Positions 39,682 through 50,695 of a stretch of 64,000 nt of DNA are shown here, piece by piece (position 1 is the first letter of the stretch; each line of letters begins with the position of its first letter). The translations under genes were made by a program, and so were the position numbers. The notes below the pieces were generated by a model. It made no database searches and was not told where the DNA came from. It saw only the letters and a program-made list of their open reading frames with translations. This DNA comes from Parasponia andersonii. Taxonomy: Eukaryota > Streptophyta > Magnoliopsida > Rosales > Cannabaceae. The DNA is taken from positions 599,220-663,219 of the forward strand of contig JXTB01000107.1 of NCBI GenBank assembly GCA_002914805.1, given 5' to 3'.

Positions 39682-41540
39682 ATGGCAAACACCAGAAATA
39701 CTACCAGAGTCACTGGAACTAGCCAAAACCAACCCCAAAGCACTGCTACTGCACAGGCAGACCCTGCTCAAGATCAGCCTACCATGATCGCATTAGAAAA
39801 CCTTGCTCAGAGATAGGATCGCATGGAGGAAACACTGGTGAACCTTTAGCAAGTCACTAACCAGATCAATGACTCCCTACGACGACTTGCTGAAGGGCAG
39901 ACGGTGAACCCACTACAGCACGAACGTCCCAAAGAACCTCCTGCTCAACTACCTGAAAAAGGAATACAGATCCTAGAGATAAGGAGATGCGACCAGCCAA
40001 AAACCCAGCAAGAACGTTATGAAGATCGCATCTCCAAAGGAAAAGGCAAAGTTGCAAACTTGCCTCAAGAATTTGGTACAGAGAGTTCAAGTACTAACCG
40101 TGATCGTGGACAACCTTCTCGCAAATCTACTGATAATCAAGATCGCTTGAGCAGCGAATGAAAACGGCCATCGAGAAGCATCTTCGAAAGAATCAGCAGA
40201 GAGTCGAGACAAGATCCTGCAGACCTAAGACAATACTTGGAGTGGCGACGTAGCCATGAACGATCCGTATCGCATCATAATGACCAAAGCCGATCTCGTC
40301 GCACTATTTTGCTAGATTTCTCTCACAGATCGCAGAAGACTGTACCTGACCAACCTGCCATACATCAAGATAACCATCAAAGGCCGCCCTTGCCACCAGC
40401 AAGAGATAATGCTCTCCCTCCGAACGTCGATGTTCATAATTTAAGGATCGCATTAGATGCACTTGCTGGTTGGGACGATGAGCTCGCTGATGGGTATCGT
40501 TAATCGTCATTCAGCGAGGAAGTTCGAGCTGCTATCCTACCTACTGGATTCAGACTTCCCACTATTAACACTTTTGATGGGAAAACTGATCCACAGGACC
40601 ATATGGATCACTTCATTGACTTGATGGAACTCCATTGTATCAATGATCATGCATGTTGTAGATGTTTTGCTGTAACTCTCTCAGGAGCAGCAAAGAAGTG
40701 GTTCTGAGGACTCAAATCCGGCTCAATCTCATCCTGACAACAACTTCAAACGGCGTTCCTGAGACAGTTCTAAGCTACAAAGAATTTCACTGTTCCACTT
40801 GTTAGCTTGTCTGCAATTCAACAAGGTCCAGAGGAGACTCTACGATCTTATTTCAATCGATTCACCTCAGAGTTAGCAAAGATCAACAACCCACCTGAGG
40901 GGAGAGTTCTAACTCTCATGATGGCCAGGGTGCGACCAAAAACTAAACTCTGGGTGGAAAGATTAACAACCCACCTGAGGGGAGAGTTCTAACTCTCATG
41001 ATGGCCAGGGTGCGACCAGAAACTAAAGTCTGGGAAGAATTACTTGAGCGAGAATGTAAAAATCTAGAAGACTTCTACCGAAGGGTTGGTCGGCATCTGA
41101 GGGTAGAATCTTCACGCGAGAATTTTCAAAAGACAAAGAAAGAAGAAAGGAAAGATGCTACTAAAGATGCGATCATAACCAACAATAACGGTAATAAGAA
41201 AAACAAAAGGAGTAATGAACAGTTGATGGAGAATCAGCCTAGACCTAAAAAGCAGGAGATTTCAAGAGCTCCCATGTGGTTCAATGATCACACTGAGTTA
41301 AACGCACCCATAGATCATATCTATGCGGTCACAAACCAGAAGAAACGATACCATCAACTGGAACCAATGAAACGGGACAGGGCAAAGCGCGGCCCCAACA
41401 AGTTCTGCCGGTATCACAATGATATTGGGCATGATACCAATAATTGCTATGCCTTGAAGGATGAAATTGAAAGACTGATTAAAGAGGGGCGACTGCGGCA
41501 GTACACCAGGCAGAATGACGAAAGGCGAGAAGAAAACTAA
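39682..41540 (+). pseudogene. Tat-element gag (broken)
   Basis: The ATG at 39682 (MANTRNTTRV) starts a frame soon interrupted by stops (for example in ENLAQR-stop near 39815). The capsid-like retrotransposon gag domain is readable at about 40540-40990 (FDGKTDPQDHMDHFIDLMEL, then SYFNRFTSEL) with further stops. An 80-bp tandem duplication (copies starting 40885 and 40965) shifts the frame inside it. The open end (40998-41540) holds a knuckle-like KFCRYHNDIGHDTNNCYALK (about 41400-41460), matching the nucleocapsid region of Tat elements. Confidence 0.85.
40885..41044 (+). repeat. 80-bp tandem duplication inside gag
   Basis: AACAACCCACCTGAGGGGAG and the following sequence occur at 40885 and again at 40965, with only a few differences over the shared unit. 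Because 80 is not a multiple of three, the duplication breaks the gag frame. Confidence 0.9.
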
Positions 41541-42014
41541 CAGCGACCTCCAGAAATTCAACGCGAAGTCCGAACTATCTTTAGAGGACCGCATGTTGGC
41601 GGAGATTCAAAAAGGGCTCAAGACAGGTATGCACGAGAAGCTCGACAACAGCCATTAACTAATGTCATGCATCAACACGGGGTAGGCGAGGTGCAAGGAA
41701 ACCAATATGATGCGAGGACTTGTTATAACAACTCGTTGAAACTCGCAGCAAAGGATGCGACGTCTCGCACAATGATGGTCCAACTGCCAGAGGAAGCATC
41801 AGTTGAAGCATCGAGCAAAGCGTCAGTCGAAGCTTCAGTTGAGTCGTCAGACAAAGCGTCAGTCGAAGCTTCAGTTGAGTCATCGGATAAAGCGCCAGTC
41901 GAACCGTCAGTTAAAGCGTCAATCAACACGACCAGCAAAGACTTCGATCCTTGAGAAATAGACGAAGAGGTCAGAACTGGATCCATTGAAGATCTGGAGG
42001 ACTTATAATTCGAC
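41541..42014 (+). pseudogene. Gag-pol junction with the protease missing, plus a 36-bp coding repeat
   Basis: The frame has the pre-protease linker (FRGPHVGGDSKRAQDRYARE, about 41580-41640) and then, within about 40 bases, the post-protease motif HGVGEVQGNQYDARTCYNNS (from about 41676). In related Tat elements an aspartic protease domain of roughly 150 residues lies between these; no DTG/DSG motif is visible here. Downstream, a 36-bp unit encoding ASVEASVESSDK is repeated about three times at 41820-41927. Confidence 0.65.
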
Positions 42015-43673
42015 ATGTCTTCTAAGACTTTAAAGATTGGAACGAAGATTCAAAAGTCTGTGCGAGCATCGTTGGTCGCTTTTCTAAAATCTAACTTGGA
42101 TGTCTTCGCGTGGCGACACTCGGATATGGTAGGGATCGATTCGAGGATCATATGCCACCGTCTTAACATAGATCCGACAAAGAAGCCTGTATGGCAGAAA
42201 AGAAGAGCTATGAATCTAGAGCGCTACGCCGCGTTAAAAGAAGAGGTGGAGAAGCTACTCGAAATTGGATTTATAAGAGAATCTTTTTACCCTGACTGGC
42301 TTGCAAACCCGGTTTTGGTGAAGAAACCCAATGGGAAGTAGAGAACGTGTATCGATTTCACCGATCTCAACAAAGCATGCCCGAAGGACAGCTTCCCTCT
42401 TCCGAGAATCGACCAGCTTGTAGATGCGATATCGGGGCATGAACTTTTAAGTTTCATGGACGCATATTCTAGATATAATCAAATCCCCATGTACAAGCTA
42501 GATGAGGAGCATACCTCGTTCATCACAGATCGAGGATTATACTGCTATAAAAAGAAGCCCTTCGGACTTGTCAATATAAGAGTGACCTACCAGCGTCTTG
42601 TCAATATGATGTTTGCAAAACAAATTAGCAAGACAATGGAGGTATATGTCGACGACATGTTGGTGAAGTCAGAGAAAGCCGAAGATCACATCAAGCACCT
42701 TGATGAGATGTTCAAAATTCTCCGGAAATATCAAATGAAGCTGAATCCCCAGAAGTGTGCGTTTGGGGTAGGATCTGAAAAGTTTTTGGGTTTTACGGTC
42801 AATCAGCGAGGTATTGAAGCGAACCCTCAGAAGATACAAGCATTGATTGATATGCAATCTCCTCATAAACCCAAGGATGTGTAGGGCCTAGCAGGAAGAG
42901 TAGCTGCACTGAGTCGGTTTATATCCAGATCAACCGATAAATGCCAACCTTTCTTTGAAGTATTGAAAGGATCAAAGAGGGTTCGAATGGACGAAATAAT
43001 GCGAGCAGGCGTTCCAAGAGTTGAAAAAGCACTTGGGTTCTCCTCCACTCTTGTCGAAGCCAAACCCAGGAGAAGAATTATGCTTATATCTCGCTGTTTC
43101 CAAATATGCGACGAGTGCTGCATTAATTCGCGAGGAGAAAAATATACAGCGACCTGTCTATTATGTAAATAAAAGATTACTTGTTGCCGAAACTAGTTAT
43201 CCAGAGATGGAAAAATTGGCGCTAGCGCTCGTCATCGCATCAAGAAAGTTTCGACCTTACTTTCATGCTCACTCTATCAGGGTTTTCACGAATTTTCCGT
43301 TGAAACAGGTTCTACAGAAACCTGAGGCATCAGGACGGCTGCTTAAGTGGGCTGTTGAATTAAGTCAATTTGACATCAATTTTCAACCTCGCACTGCCAT
43401 AAAGGGTCAGGCCCTCGCAGATTTTATTGCAGAATTTATTTACATATGATGTCGATCTTCCCATAGGAGTACTCGAAAAACCCCCTTTAGATACATCAAG
43501 GTTGTGGAAACTTTATATTGATAGGTCATCGAATGAAAATGGAGCAGGTGTGGGTCTAGTTTTAATCAGTCCTGAAGGGCACAACATTCATTGTGCGCTT
43601 CGCTTCAAGTTCCCAGCGTTGAATAATGAGGCTGAATATGAAGCACTGATAGCTGGGCTAAAGCTTGCACAGG
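42015..43673 (+). pseudogene. Tat-element reverse transcriptase and two RNase H domains (broken)
   Basis: The frame starts with the pre-RT segment (FAWRHSDMVGID, ICHRLNIDP). RT motifs follow: FIRESFYPDWLANPVLVKKP, a stop at 42339, CIDFTDLNKACPKDSFPLPR, MDAYSRYNQIPM and the catalytic YVDDMLVKSE (about 42647). A stop at 42882 and a frameshift near 42990-43020 come before RNase H, where conserved LYLAVSKYATSAALI and KRLLVAETSYPEMEKL are readable to about 43449. A second RNase H domain of archaeal type begins at about 43500 (WKLYIDRSSNENGAGVGLVL, then NNEAEYEALIAGL) and runs into the assembly gap. The dual RNase H is a hallmark of the Tat lineage. Confidence 0.88.
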
Positions 43674-44032
43674 NNNNNNNNNNNNNNNNNNNNNNNNNNN
43701 NNNNNNNNNNNNNNNNNNNNNNNNNNNNNNNNNNNNNNNNNNNNNNNNNNNNNNNNNNNNNNNNNNNNNNNNNNNNNNNNNNNNNNNNNNNNNNNNNNNN
43801 NNNNNNNNNNNNNNNNNNNNNNNNNNNNNNNNNNNNNNNNNNNNNNNNNNNNNNNNNNNNNNNNNNNNNNNNNNNNNNNNNNNNNNNNNNNNNNNNNNNN
43901 NNNNNNNNNNNNNNNNNNNNNNNNNNNNNNNNNNNNNNNNNNNNNNNNNNNNNNNNNNNNNNNNNNNNNNNNNNNNNNNNNNNNNNNNNNNNNNNNNNNN
44001 NNNNNNNNNNNNNNNNNNNNNNNNNNNNNNNN
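43674..44032. other. Assembly gap (359 N)
   Basis: Unknown bases within the Tat pol gene, between the second RNase H and the integrase. The gap length may be an estimate, so coordinates downstream are relative. Confidence 0.99.
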
Positions 44033-45048
44033 GGGCAAGCACTTGCAAACAAGATTCTTCGATAAGGGTATTTTTGGCCGACTATGAAGAAGGATACATT
44101 GGAATTTGCTAGGAGGTGTGATAAATGTCAACGATTTGCGACTATTCCTTGAAAATCACATATTCTTTTAACTACAATGACTAGTCCATGACCATTTGCT
44201 TTTTGGGGAATTGATATTATCGGGATGCTTCCATTAGACGAGGTGGTTTGAAGTATGCAGTGGTCGCAGTCGATTATTTTACAAAATGGACGGAAGCTGA
44301 GGCCTTGAGCACCATTTCCGCAAAGAAGATGATAGATTTTGTTTACAAATCTATAATCTGCCGTTATGGTATACTGCATACTATAATTTCTGACAATGGG
44401 AAACAATTCGACTGTGATGAGTTTCGTGGCTTCTGCAACAACTTGGGCATCAAGAAGAGTTTCTTTGCCGTTGTTCATCCGCAAGCTAATAGGCAGGTCG
44501 AAGCGATAAACAAAATACTTAAACAGAATATAAAGACAAAGTTGGAGGAGCATAAAAGAGCTTGGCCAGAAGTACTTCCAGAAGTTTTATGGACTTATAG
44601 AACCACTCAACGAACTACTACTGGATTGAGTCCATTCTCTTTGGCTTATGGACATGAAGCAATGATCCCAGTTGAAATTGGTGCAGGCTCTCTATGGCGA
44701 TCTGTTTATGAGCAAAGTCAGAGTGATGTATTACTGAGAATTGAACTTGATTTTTTAGAAGAAAGGCGTGAACAATCTCAACTTCGAATTGCATCATATC
44801 AACAACGCACTGCTCGACATTATAACTCTAAAGTCAAAAGTAGACATTTTGAAGTTGGTGATCTTGTCCTTCGAAGAGTTCTATCTAATAATAAAGAGCA
44901 TGGTGCTGGTGTATTTGGACCTTCGTGGGAAGGGCCTTATGTTATTGATGACGTCATTCGACCTGGGATATACAAGCTAGCTCGCATCGGCGGATAAAAG
45001 ATCGAACATGCTTGGAATGCAGAATAACTTCGTCGTTATTATCAATGA
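44033..45048 (+). pseudogene. Tat-element integrase (broken)
   Basis: After the gap the frame gives the end of the zinc-binding module (CDKCQRFATIP, about 44115). The DDE core follows: WGIDIIGMLP (first Asp, about 44205), SDNGKQFDCDEF (second Asp, about 44390) and RQVEAINKIL (Glu, about 44490). The open segment 44248-44997 includes the C-terminal GPY/F-like region (GPSWEGPYVI). Stops at about 44062, 44149, 44188 and 44248 break the N-terminal half, and two more lie near the end. The last motif LRRYYQ ends at TGA 45046-45048. Confidence 0.88.
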
Positions 45049-45742
45049 ATCTTCATGTATTTTCAACGGCTTCCGGTATCTTCATTATTTCGACATTCGA
45101 CGTCATTCGTCAATAATATATCTTCGACTATTACTTCAACTTTATTTAATTCATCTCTTATAGTTTTATGGTAGTTTTCAGACACCATAAAACTCGGGGG
45201 GCAATGGGATCAGAATTTTATCTCCTACTTATTTCCTAAGGGACTATACAAAATGTCTATTTAGAGGAGACGGAGTTTTAGATCGTCGAAGTATCTGAAA
45301 TTCCTTAAAATCCTAGGATTTTCTCCTCGCTTCATGCCCCAGCATGTCGTATTATGCAATTTCCCTCCTCGAACAAAAAAGAAACTAAACCAAACGTTCA
45401 TTGTTCGATGTGATATATTACTATATCCTATTTTGCGATCGAACTTTTGAAAAACAGTTGAGTTTGCATCACTCATATTTGTTGTTTTTTTTAAGCGACC
45501 TAACCTATCCTAATACTTAAAACTCGTTTTAAGTTAGTTGGATTCAAATCGCAAAAAGCGTACTGATCAGTCACTTAGTGATTGACTACTTAGTTAAAAT
45601 TAGTATTGTGTTTTCATTATTTTGCAGGAATCTGACAGGGAAAAAATAATATTCATTAAAAGAATTTTGGCACCCGTACATAAGCAGAGAGGAAGGGGGA
45701 CCAAGCCCACATTGTTCTAAAAATAAAAAAATACAAGTTTTA
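45049..45742 (+). other. Non-coding region 3' of Tat pol
   Basis: No sense-strand domain is visible. On the minus strand this would be the 3' untranslated region of the antisense gene that ends at 45743. A weak purine run (ACTCGGGGGGCAATGG, about 45193-45208) resembles a polypurine tract but is far from the LTR. Confidence 0.55.
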
Positions 45743-47890
45743 CTATGCGGAAGTGCTCACACTGCCATCCCCAGTTTTGGCAGTATCCTCCTTCCAACTC
45801 TGGACAAGCTCGACCACGTCCTCGCCAAGGATGGAGAAGTCAAAGTCCGGATGCTCGCAGAAGATGTTAAAAATGATGGTCGACGATGCGATGTCACTAG
45901 CTTTATCTTCGAGCTCTTTGACTTCAGTCACCTTGAACTCTTCGATAGCTTTGTGAACTGCCTCTGTTGTCGCCTCCCTCAAGCGATCTGGATGCTCAGA
46001 GATGGTTTTCTCGAGCTATTTGACTGTCTCCTTGAGGTTCTCCTTCTCGAGCTTCTCCTTGGCTAGGCCTTCGAGCAGCTGCTACCTCTCCAAGTCAAAG
46101 GCTTTTTTCTCCTCCTCCCGAGCTTTCTCTGAGTTCTCGAATGCTTGGGTTATCTCTTCAACTTTTTCGGCCTTCTCCGAGCATTCAAGGACCGGGTCGT
46201 GCATCAGGACAACAGTAGCCGCGGTCTGAAAATATAACCATTAATACCAACAAATAATACATTTGAGGAGAAGAAAATAAGGTACTTACATTGGCCAGTA
46301 TCCTCATCGCAGAACCAAAAGCGACCTTGGCAGATCGTCGCTTCATCCGCTCCTAGCCCTCCTCGGAAGTGAAGCAATCAATGAAGGCTGCGCTCACACC
46401 AGCCTTCTCTGGTAATTGATTGAGGAGCGCAAAGAGCTCTTCATCTTTATTTGCTAGGATCAGTTCCGAAGAGGTGACAGCCTCTTTGGGTAGTTCAGAA
46501 TGGCTCGATGTCTGAGGCTGTGGAGGAGGCGAGCTTGCCGGGATGTCCTCGAAGGCAACTTTTCGTTTTTTAGAGTTGTCGACCTTCTCTTTCCCTTTCG
46601 ATGACGGAGTGCTCTCGGGTGTCTTGGATTTTGCCATGGACCCGAGAGTGGAGGGTGGTGCTCGTAGGCCGCTACCGATAACCATCTCTGTACAGATACG
46701 TCAGTGAGCAAGGTGATATAATCCAATGATAATTAGAAAATGTATATATGATTACCTTCTTCTTGTGGATGAGCTGGTTGAGGAGCTGAAGGTGACATTG
46801 TTTCTGGAGAAGAAGGTTCTGAAGCTGGAGGGGTGGCAGGTGCTTTTCGTTTCCTAAGTCTGGAAGACGAGGCACCTATATCCATCTATTTCCTTGGCTT
46901 CTTTTTCTTCGAGCTCGAAGGTCTGGACGAACAGACAGGGGGGTCAGGGAATGTGGCTCCCTTTGGAAACAGACCACAAGCTACCAGGTTCCTGAAAGTT
47001 CTAAGTACCTTCCAATCAAATTCCTCGATTGGAAGGTCGTTGATTTTGTACACCCTTGCGAGCTGTTTCCTAGAAAGTCTGGGCCGTTCTCTGTTGTCTG
47101 CGACAACATGCGAGTGCGATCAGGATAAAAATAACAAAATAGAATAAGGCGCTAGATTGGAAGTCTACCTACTAGGATTTTGAAAGAAGCCGTTATCTGC
47201 ATAGTCAAAGTGGAAAAATAGATTTTTCTATTTTCCTATATTGTTGCGAACCCCGTAGATTATTTTTATTGCCTGGTTTGACCATTTGCTCGCATAAAAG
47301 AAGACAAGATCTGACGGGTTTGATTTCACTTGGTAAAACCAAGCGAACTCTTCAGGAGAAGGGGAATCTAAACCTAATTTATGGTAAAGTATATACAAAC
47401 CTACCATATATCTATATGTATTAGGAGTCAATTGGAAAGGGACGACCCCATAGTAGTCGATAATTAATTTTATGTACGGATAAAGTGGGAGGTGGACATT
47501 GCACTTGAGAACTGCTTCAGAAAAAGAAGCAATTCCACGTGATGGTGTTTGTGGTCGATTGAATTCTATGGGTAGGCGAAGAGGGATGATGATCTTATAG
47601 CTGCACACGATTTTGCTGAGCTTGTTCGATGTGCAACTCGTCCTTATATTGGTACATGACCAATTCTCCTCTACGTATTGATAGCTCGATGAGAAGGCAG
47701 GGGCATCTCTGATATGTCGAGGCCACTGGTCCTGAGGGAGGTCGCCTATGTAAAGACTATTCTGCCTGACCCTTATTATTTCTACCTCGGGTTCTGGCTC
47801 AAGGTAGTCTTCGAGGTTTATAGAGCTAACACTGGAGTCAGATTCTCCAGAAAATGTATTCCCTTCCCTAAAATCCTCACTACTAGACAT
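45743..47890 (-). pseudogene. Spliced antisense gene with a putative gypsy-type transposon domain (Transposase_28-like)
   Basis: Four minus-strand exons: 47890-47173, 47097-46757 (last base 46756), 46687-46290 and 46225-45743. Each junction has GT..AG borders and keeps one frame across the joins. Exon 1 (MSSSEDFREG) encodes an acidic start and then FSEAVLKCNVHLPLYPYIKL, VVPFQLTPN and YILYHKLGL, the pattern of the Pfam family called putative gypsy-type transposon domain (PF04195). Exon 2 continues it (INDLPIEEFDWKVL) and ends basic. Exons 3-4 encode a Ser/Pro/Lys-rich linker and a Glu/Lys-rich coiled coil ending STSA. There are five in-frame stops (one per exon in 1-3, two in exon 4), so this copy is dead. 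Its function is unknown; extra antisense ORFs are known in Tat-type elements. Confidence 0.75.
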
Positions 47891-48805
47891 CTGAAAAGAA
47901 ACACGGATGGATTTAGCCCTATGCGAGCATCAAGGATTTTCACTATGTGCTAGTAAATTCTGGGGGTTCACCCTAGGATTGTATTAATGAGCAAGTTCAT
48001 CGAATTTTTTCTAATTGGTCTACGGATTCATAAAAATTGCTCAAGCAGTTCATCAAAAAATAAATAAATAGGGTATCAGACCCTAGAAACTCTTTTCACG
48101 AGTTTATCTTTGACCATTATCTAGTAAGAGTCTATTCTATGAACCAGTAAAGGGGGATCTAAAAAATTCCCATTCCAGTTCGACCGAATATGGGATGTGT
48201 TTCTATTCCTAGAAATTGAAACTAAGTTTTTTCGAGAACAGACAAAGAACAATAAGAGAGAAGGAATGAACTAACCTTTCTTCGAAAGCGGAGGGATTGA
48301 GATATGGTCTGAACTCCATCGGAGAAGATACTGGAATTGTGCGAGCTGAAGAACGAAACGGCGTTGTAGGGTTTGCTCTGAAATACTTCGAGATTTTAGA
48401 AAGATGGATTGATTTCTGATATTTATTCCTCGAGCATCGCCAAATCACAGCCGTAGATCAAGATATTTGATTTTCAGATCTAAAGGCCGAAGTTCACGCG
48501 AGATTTGATTTTTTCCGAAATTAAATCAGTATCTTTCGAAATTTGAAACGATTCGGTTTAGAGACGGCAGTTAACATCATCGATATCCTTGAGTCTCCTC
48601 GAGTTCTGCTATTTTTCTTAGAAAAGGTGACACGTATTTTCATCTGTCAGAAAAAGGTACGCGTGATCTTGAGAAAGGTGAGATTTGAGATCTGGTGACT
48701 CTTCGACTCTTCAAGGATCTCAAGTCTAGGTCATGACGTCGCATTTTTTAAGTTTGCACTCACTTACATTAAAAGGAAGCTCCATTTTGTCCTAAAAGAA
48801 CTAAT
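47891..48805 (-). other. Presumed promoter and leader of the antisense gene
   Basis: The ATG of the antisense gene is immediately preceded on the minus strand by TTTCTTTTCAG, a good 3' splice site. A matching donor AAG|GTTAGT is at about 48272. A non-coding leader exon upstream of 48272 is therefore likely; joining it would not keep a longer coding frame. No sense-strand gene is visible. Confidence 0.45.
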
Positions 48806-48820
48806 GGAGCTGGGGGGTAA
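48806..48820 (+). other. Polypurine tract of the Tat element
   Basis: GGAGCTGGGGGGTAA lies directly before the 3' LTR, including the six-G run typical of Tat-lineage plus-strand primers. Confidence 0.75.
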
Positions 48821-48821
48821 T

Positions 48822-49542
48822 TGTTGTGCGGTCTAAAATCTTATGTCAGGTCGCATGAATAAGATTAAGTACGACCTCATCCGAAAGGGTTGCATGTGAC
48901 CTCTATCGAATAAGTTACGTGCGACCTCATCCGAAAGGGTTGCATTCGACCTCCACCGCATAAGTTACGTGCGACTTCATCCGAAAGGGTTGCATATGAC
49001 CTTCACCGCAGGAGTTATGTGCGACCTCCTCCGAATAGGTTATGTGCGACCCGAAAGAAAAGGAGACTAGTCTCTGCTTTGTCAAACGGGTAACCTACAA
49101 GGAAAGGGAAACAAAAGTTTCTCTTTCAAGTTCAACCAGTTACCCAATTTAAGTGATTACCCAATTATATCGTTACTCAAATTGTATTACCCGATTGTAT
49201 AGTTACCCATTCTTACAATTAGGAACATTGAGTTACCCTCATCTATATGAAGGGAGTTCAATGTTTCGGTGAGGGAGGGGGGGATGAGACTTTTTCGAAT
49301 TTAGAGAAACTAAAGAATTCTTAAGAGTGTTTTCTTCTTCTTTGCGGACAACACATTGTAATTTTGAGTTCTTATAATTCTCCAGAAAATAGTGAAAAAT
49401 AGTAGACGTAAGCTCATCTTTTTCGGGGCTGTACCACTATAAAATCTTTGTCTCTTTATTTGCTTTGATTAATAACCCTTTTCATACAAACCACATCTCG
49501 TAATTTAATCTAAATTTATTGTTGACAAAACCTCCATCAACA
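48822..49542 (+). repeat. 3' LTR of the Tat element (721 bp)
   Basis: TGTTGTGCGG..CCATCAACA. It matches the 5' LTR but has one more 50-bp unit: unit starts are 48870, 48920, 48970 and 49020. It is followed by GTGAT. Confidence 0.93.
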
Positions 49543-50695
49543 GTGATTATATATAAGCTTATTTAAATTATATCAATATCGAGTTAATTCGAGTCTATTT
49601 CGTGTTAAGAATGACATTAGTAATTATCTTTATTAAACGATTATAGTTATGAGAGAAATAGTAGGGAATTTATTAAGAAATCACACACAAGATGATTTCA
49701 TGATGAGAAACCATGTGATTGTCACTCAAATTACGGGGTAACAAACGATTTTCTTGTTTACACCTTATTGCATGTTATCTATCAGGACTCAGATGTGGTC
49801 ACTTGATCACTAAGAGTCTGTTTGGAATTGATTATGACTATTATTTTTAGCTTTTAAAAGTAGTAGACAATTTGATAAATTCCAGTCAAACTCCTACTTT
49901 TGGTTAATAGATTCTAAAAATTATTGTATATCCGTTGATTTAAGTAGAATTTGAGATTAAAAAATACATAAATTATAATTTATCAAACACTTAGATGTTG
50001 TTTTTAAACGGCACAATTATTTATAGAATAAATTTACTATAAATGTATAGATCTTTTTTCCCACGTCTCCTTATTACTCACTCATAACTACAGCAAGACT
50101 ATAACAACTGTGGCACAACACAACCCTATCAAACTAGCCCTGTGTAGGTATCCAAGTGCCAAGACAATTGATCTCGACAGTCTTAAAAAAGATGATCAAT
50201 GTGAATGCCATCTTATAGGCGATGACCCTCGTCCAACACAATTAATTGCATTTCTCAGCAGAATTAGGTTCCTTCATTTATTATTTTCATTAATTTTTTA
50301 GAAAGAAATTCTTTTTACTCACCTTTTGCTTTTATCTTGCCTAAGACCCATTTGAAATCCCACATTATCCTCATCCACCGTCTACTTTTGAGAAAAGAAA
50401 AAAAATAATAATGAAGTGGGTTTTAAAAGGACTATGAATAATATTTGCCCCATCTTACCACGTTTTTCTACGCTTTGTTTTTTTTCAACACATCCATGTT
50501 AATTTATCTACTTATTTTTCTTAATAGTTTTGATCCAACCATGTTGCCCTCAAGCTGTTGTAAAAAATCTTTTTGTAAAAATCTAGTTCTGGTATTTGTC
50601 ATTGATCAGGGCAAAAGAAATATACAAATGGTTGGCAGCTAATTATTATTATTTTTTCTTTGGCTAGAAGAATACATCGTTCTTATACATTTGTT
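49543..50695. other. Intergenic DNA downstream of the remorin gene
   Basis: AT-rich; includes the right GTGAT duplication (49543-49547) and the remorin 3' untranslated region. The open frame at 50110-50301 has no recognisable domain. Confidence 0.6.

Larger units (their letters stand above)
38953..49542 (+). mobile_element. Full-length Tat-lineage Ty3/Gypsy element with an antisense gene
   Basis: Two LTRs (38953-39619 and 48822-49542) with TGTTG..CAACA ends enclose the element, and GTGAT occurs at both 38948-38952 and 49543-49547, a perfect 5-bp target duplication. Internal order: primer site, gag, pol (RT, RNase H, second RNase H, assembly gap, integrase), a long region with a spliced antisense gene, a purine tract and the 3' LTR. 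The second (archaeal-type) RNase H and the long extra region before the 3' LTR mark the Tat lineage. The protease appears deleted, and coding regions carry stops and frameshifts. Confidence 0.92.

Noticed and set aside
43427-44131. Open frames spanning the N gap in the Tat element
   Set aside because: They are open only because unknown bases contain no stop; the flanking parts belong to the second RNase H and integrase.
45851-46229. Plus-strand open frames rich in Leu/Phe/Ser
   Set aside because: They are complements of the Glu/Lys coiled-coil exons of the antisense gene.
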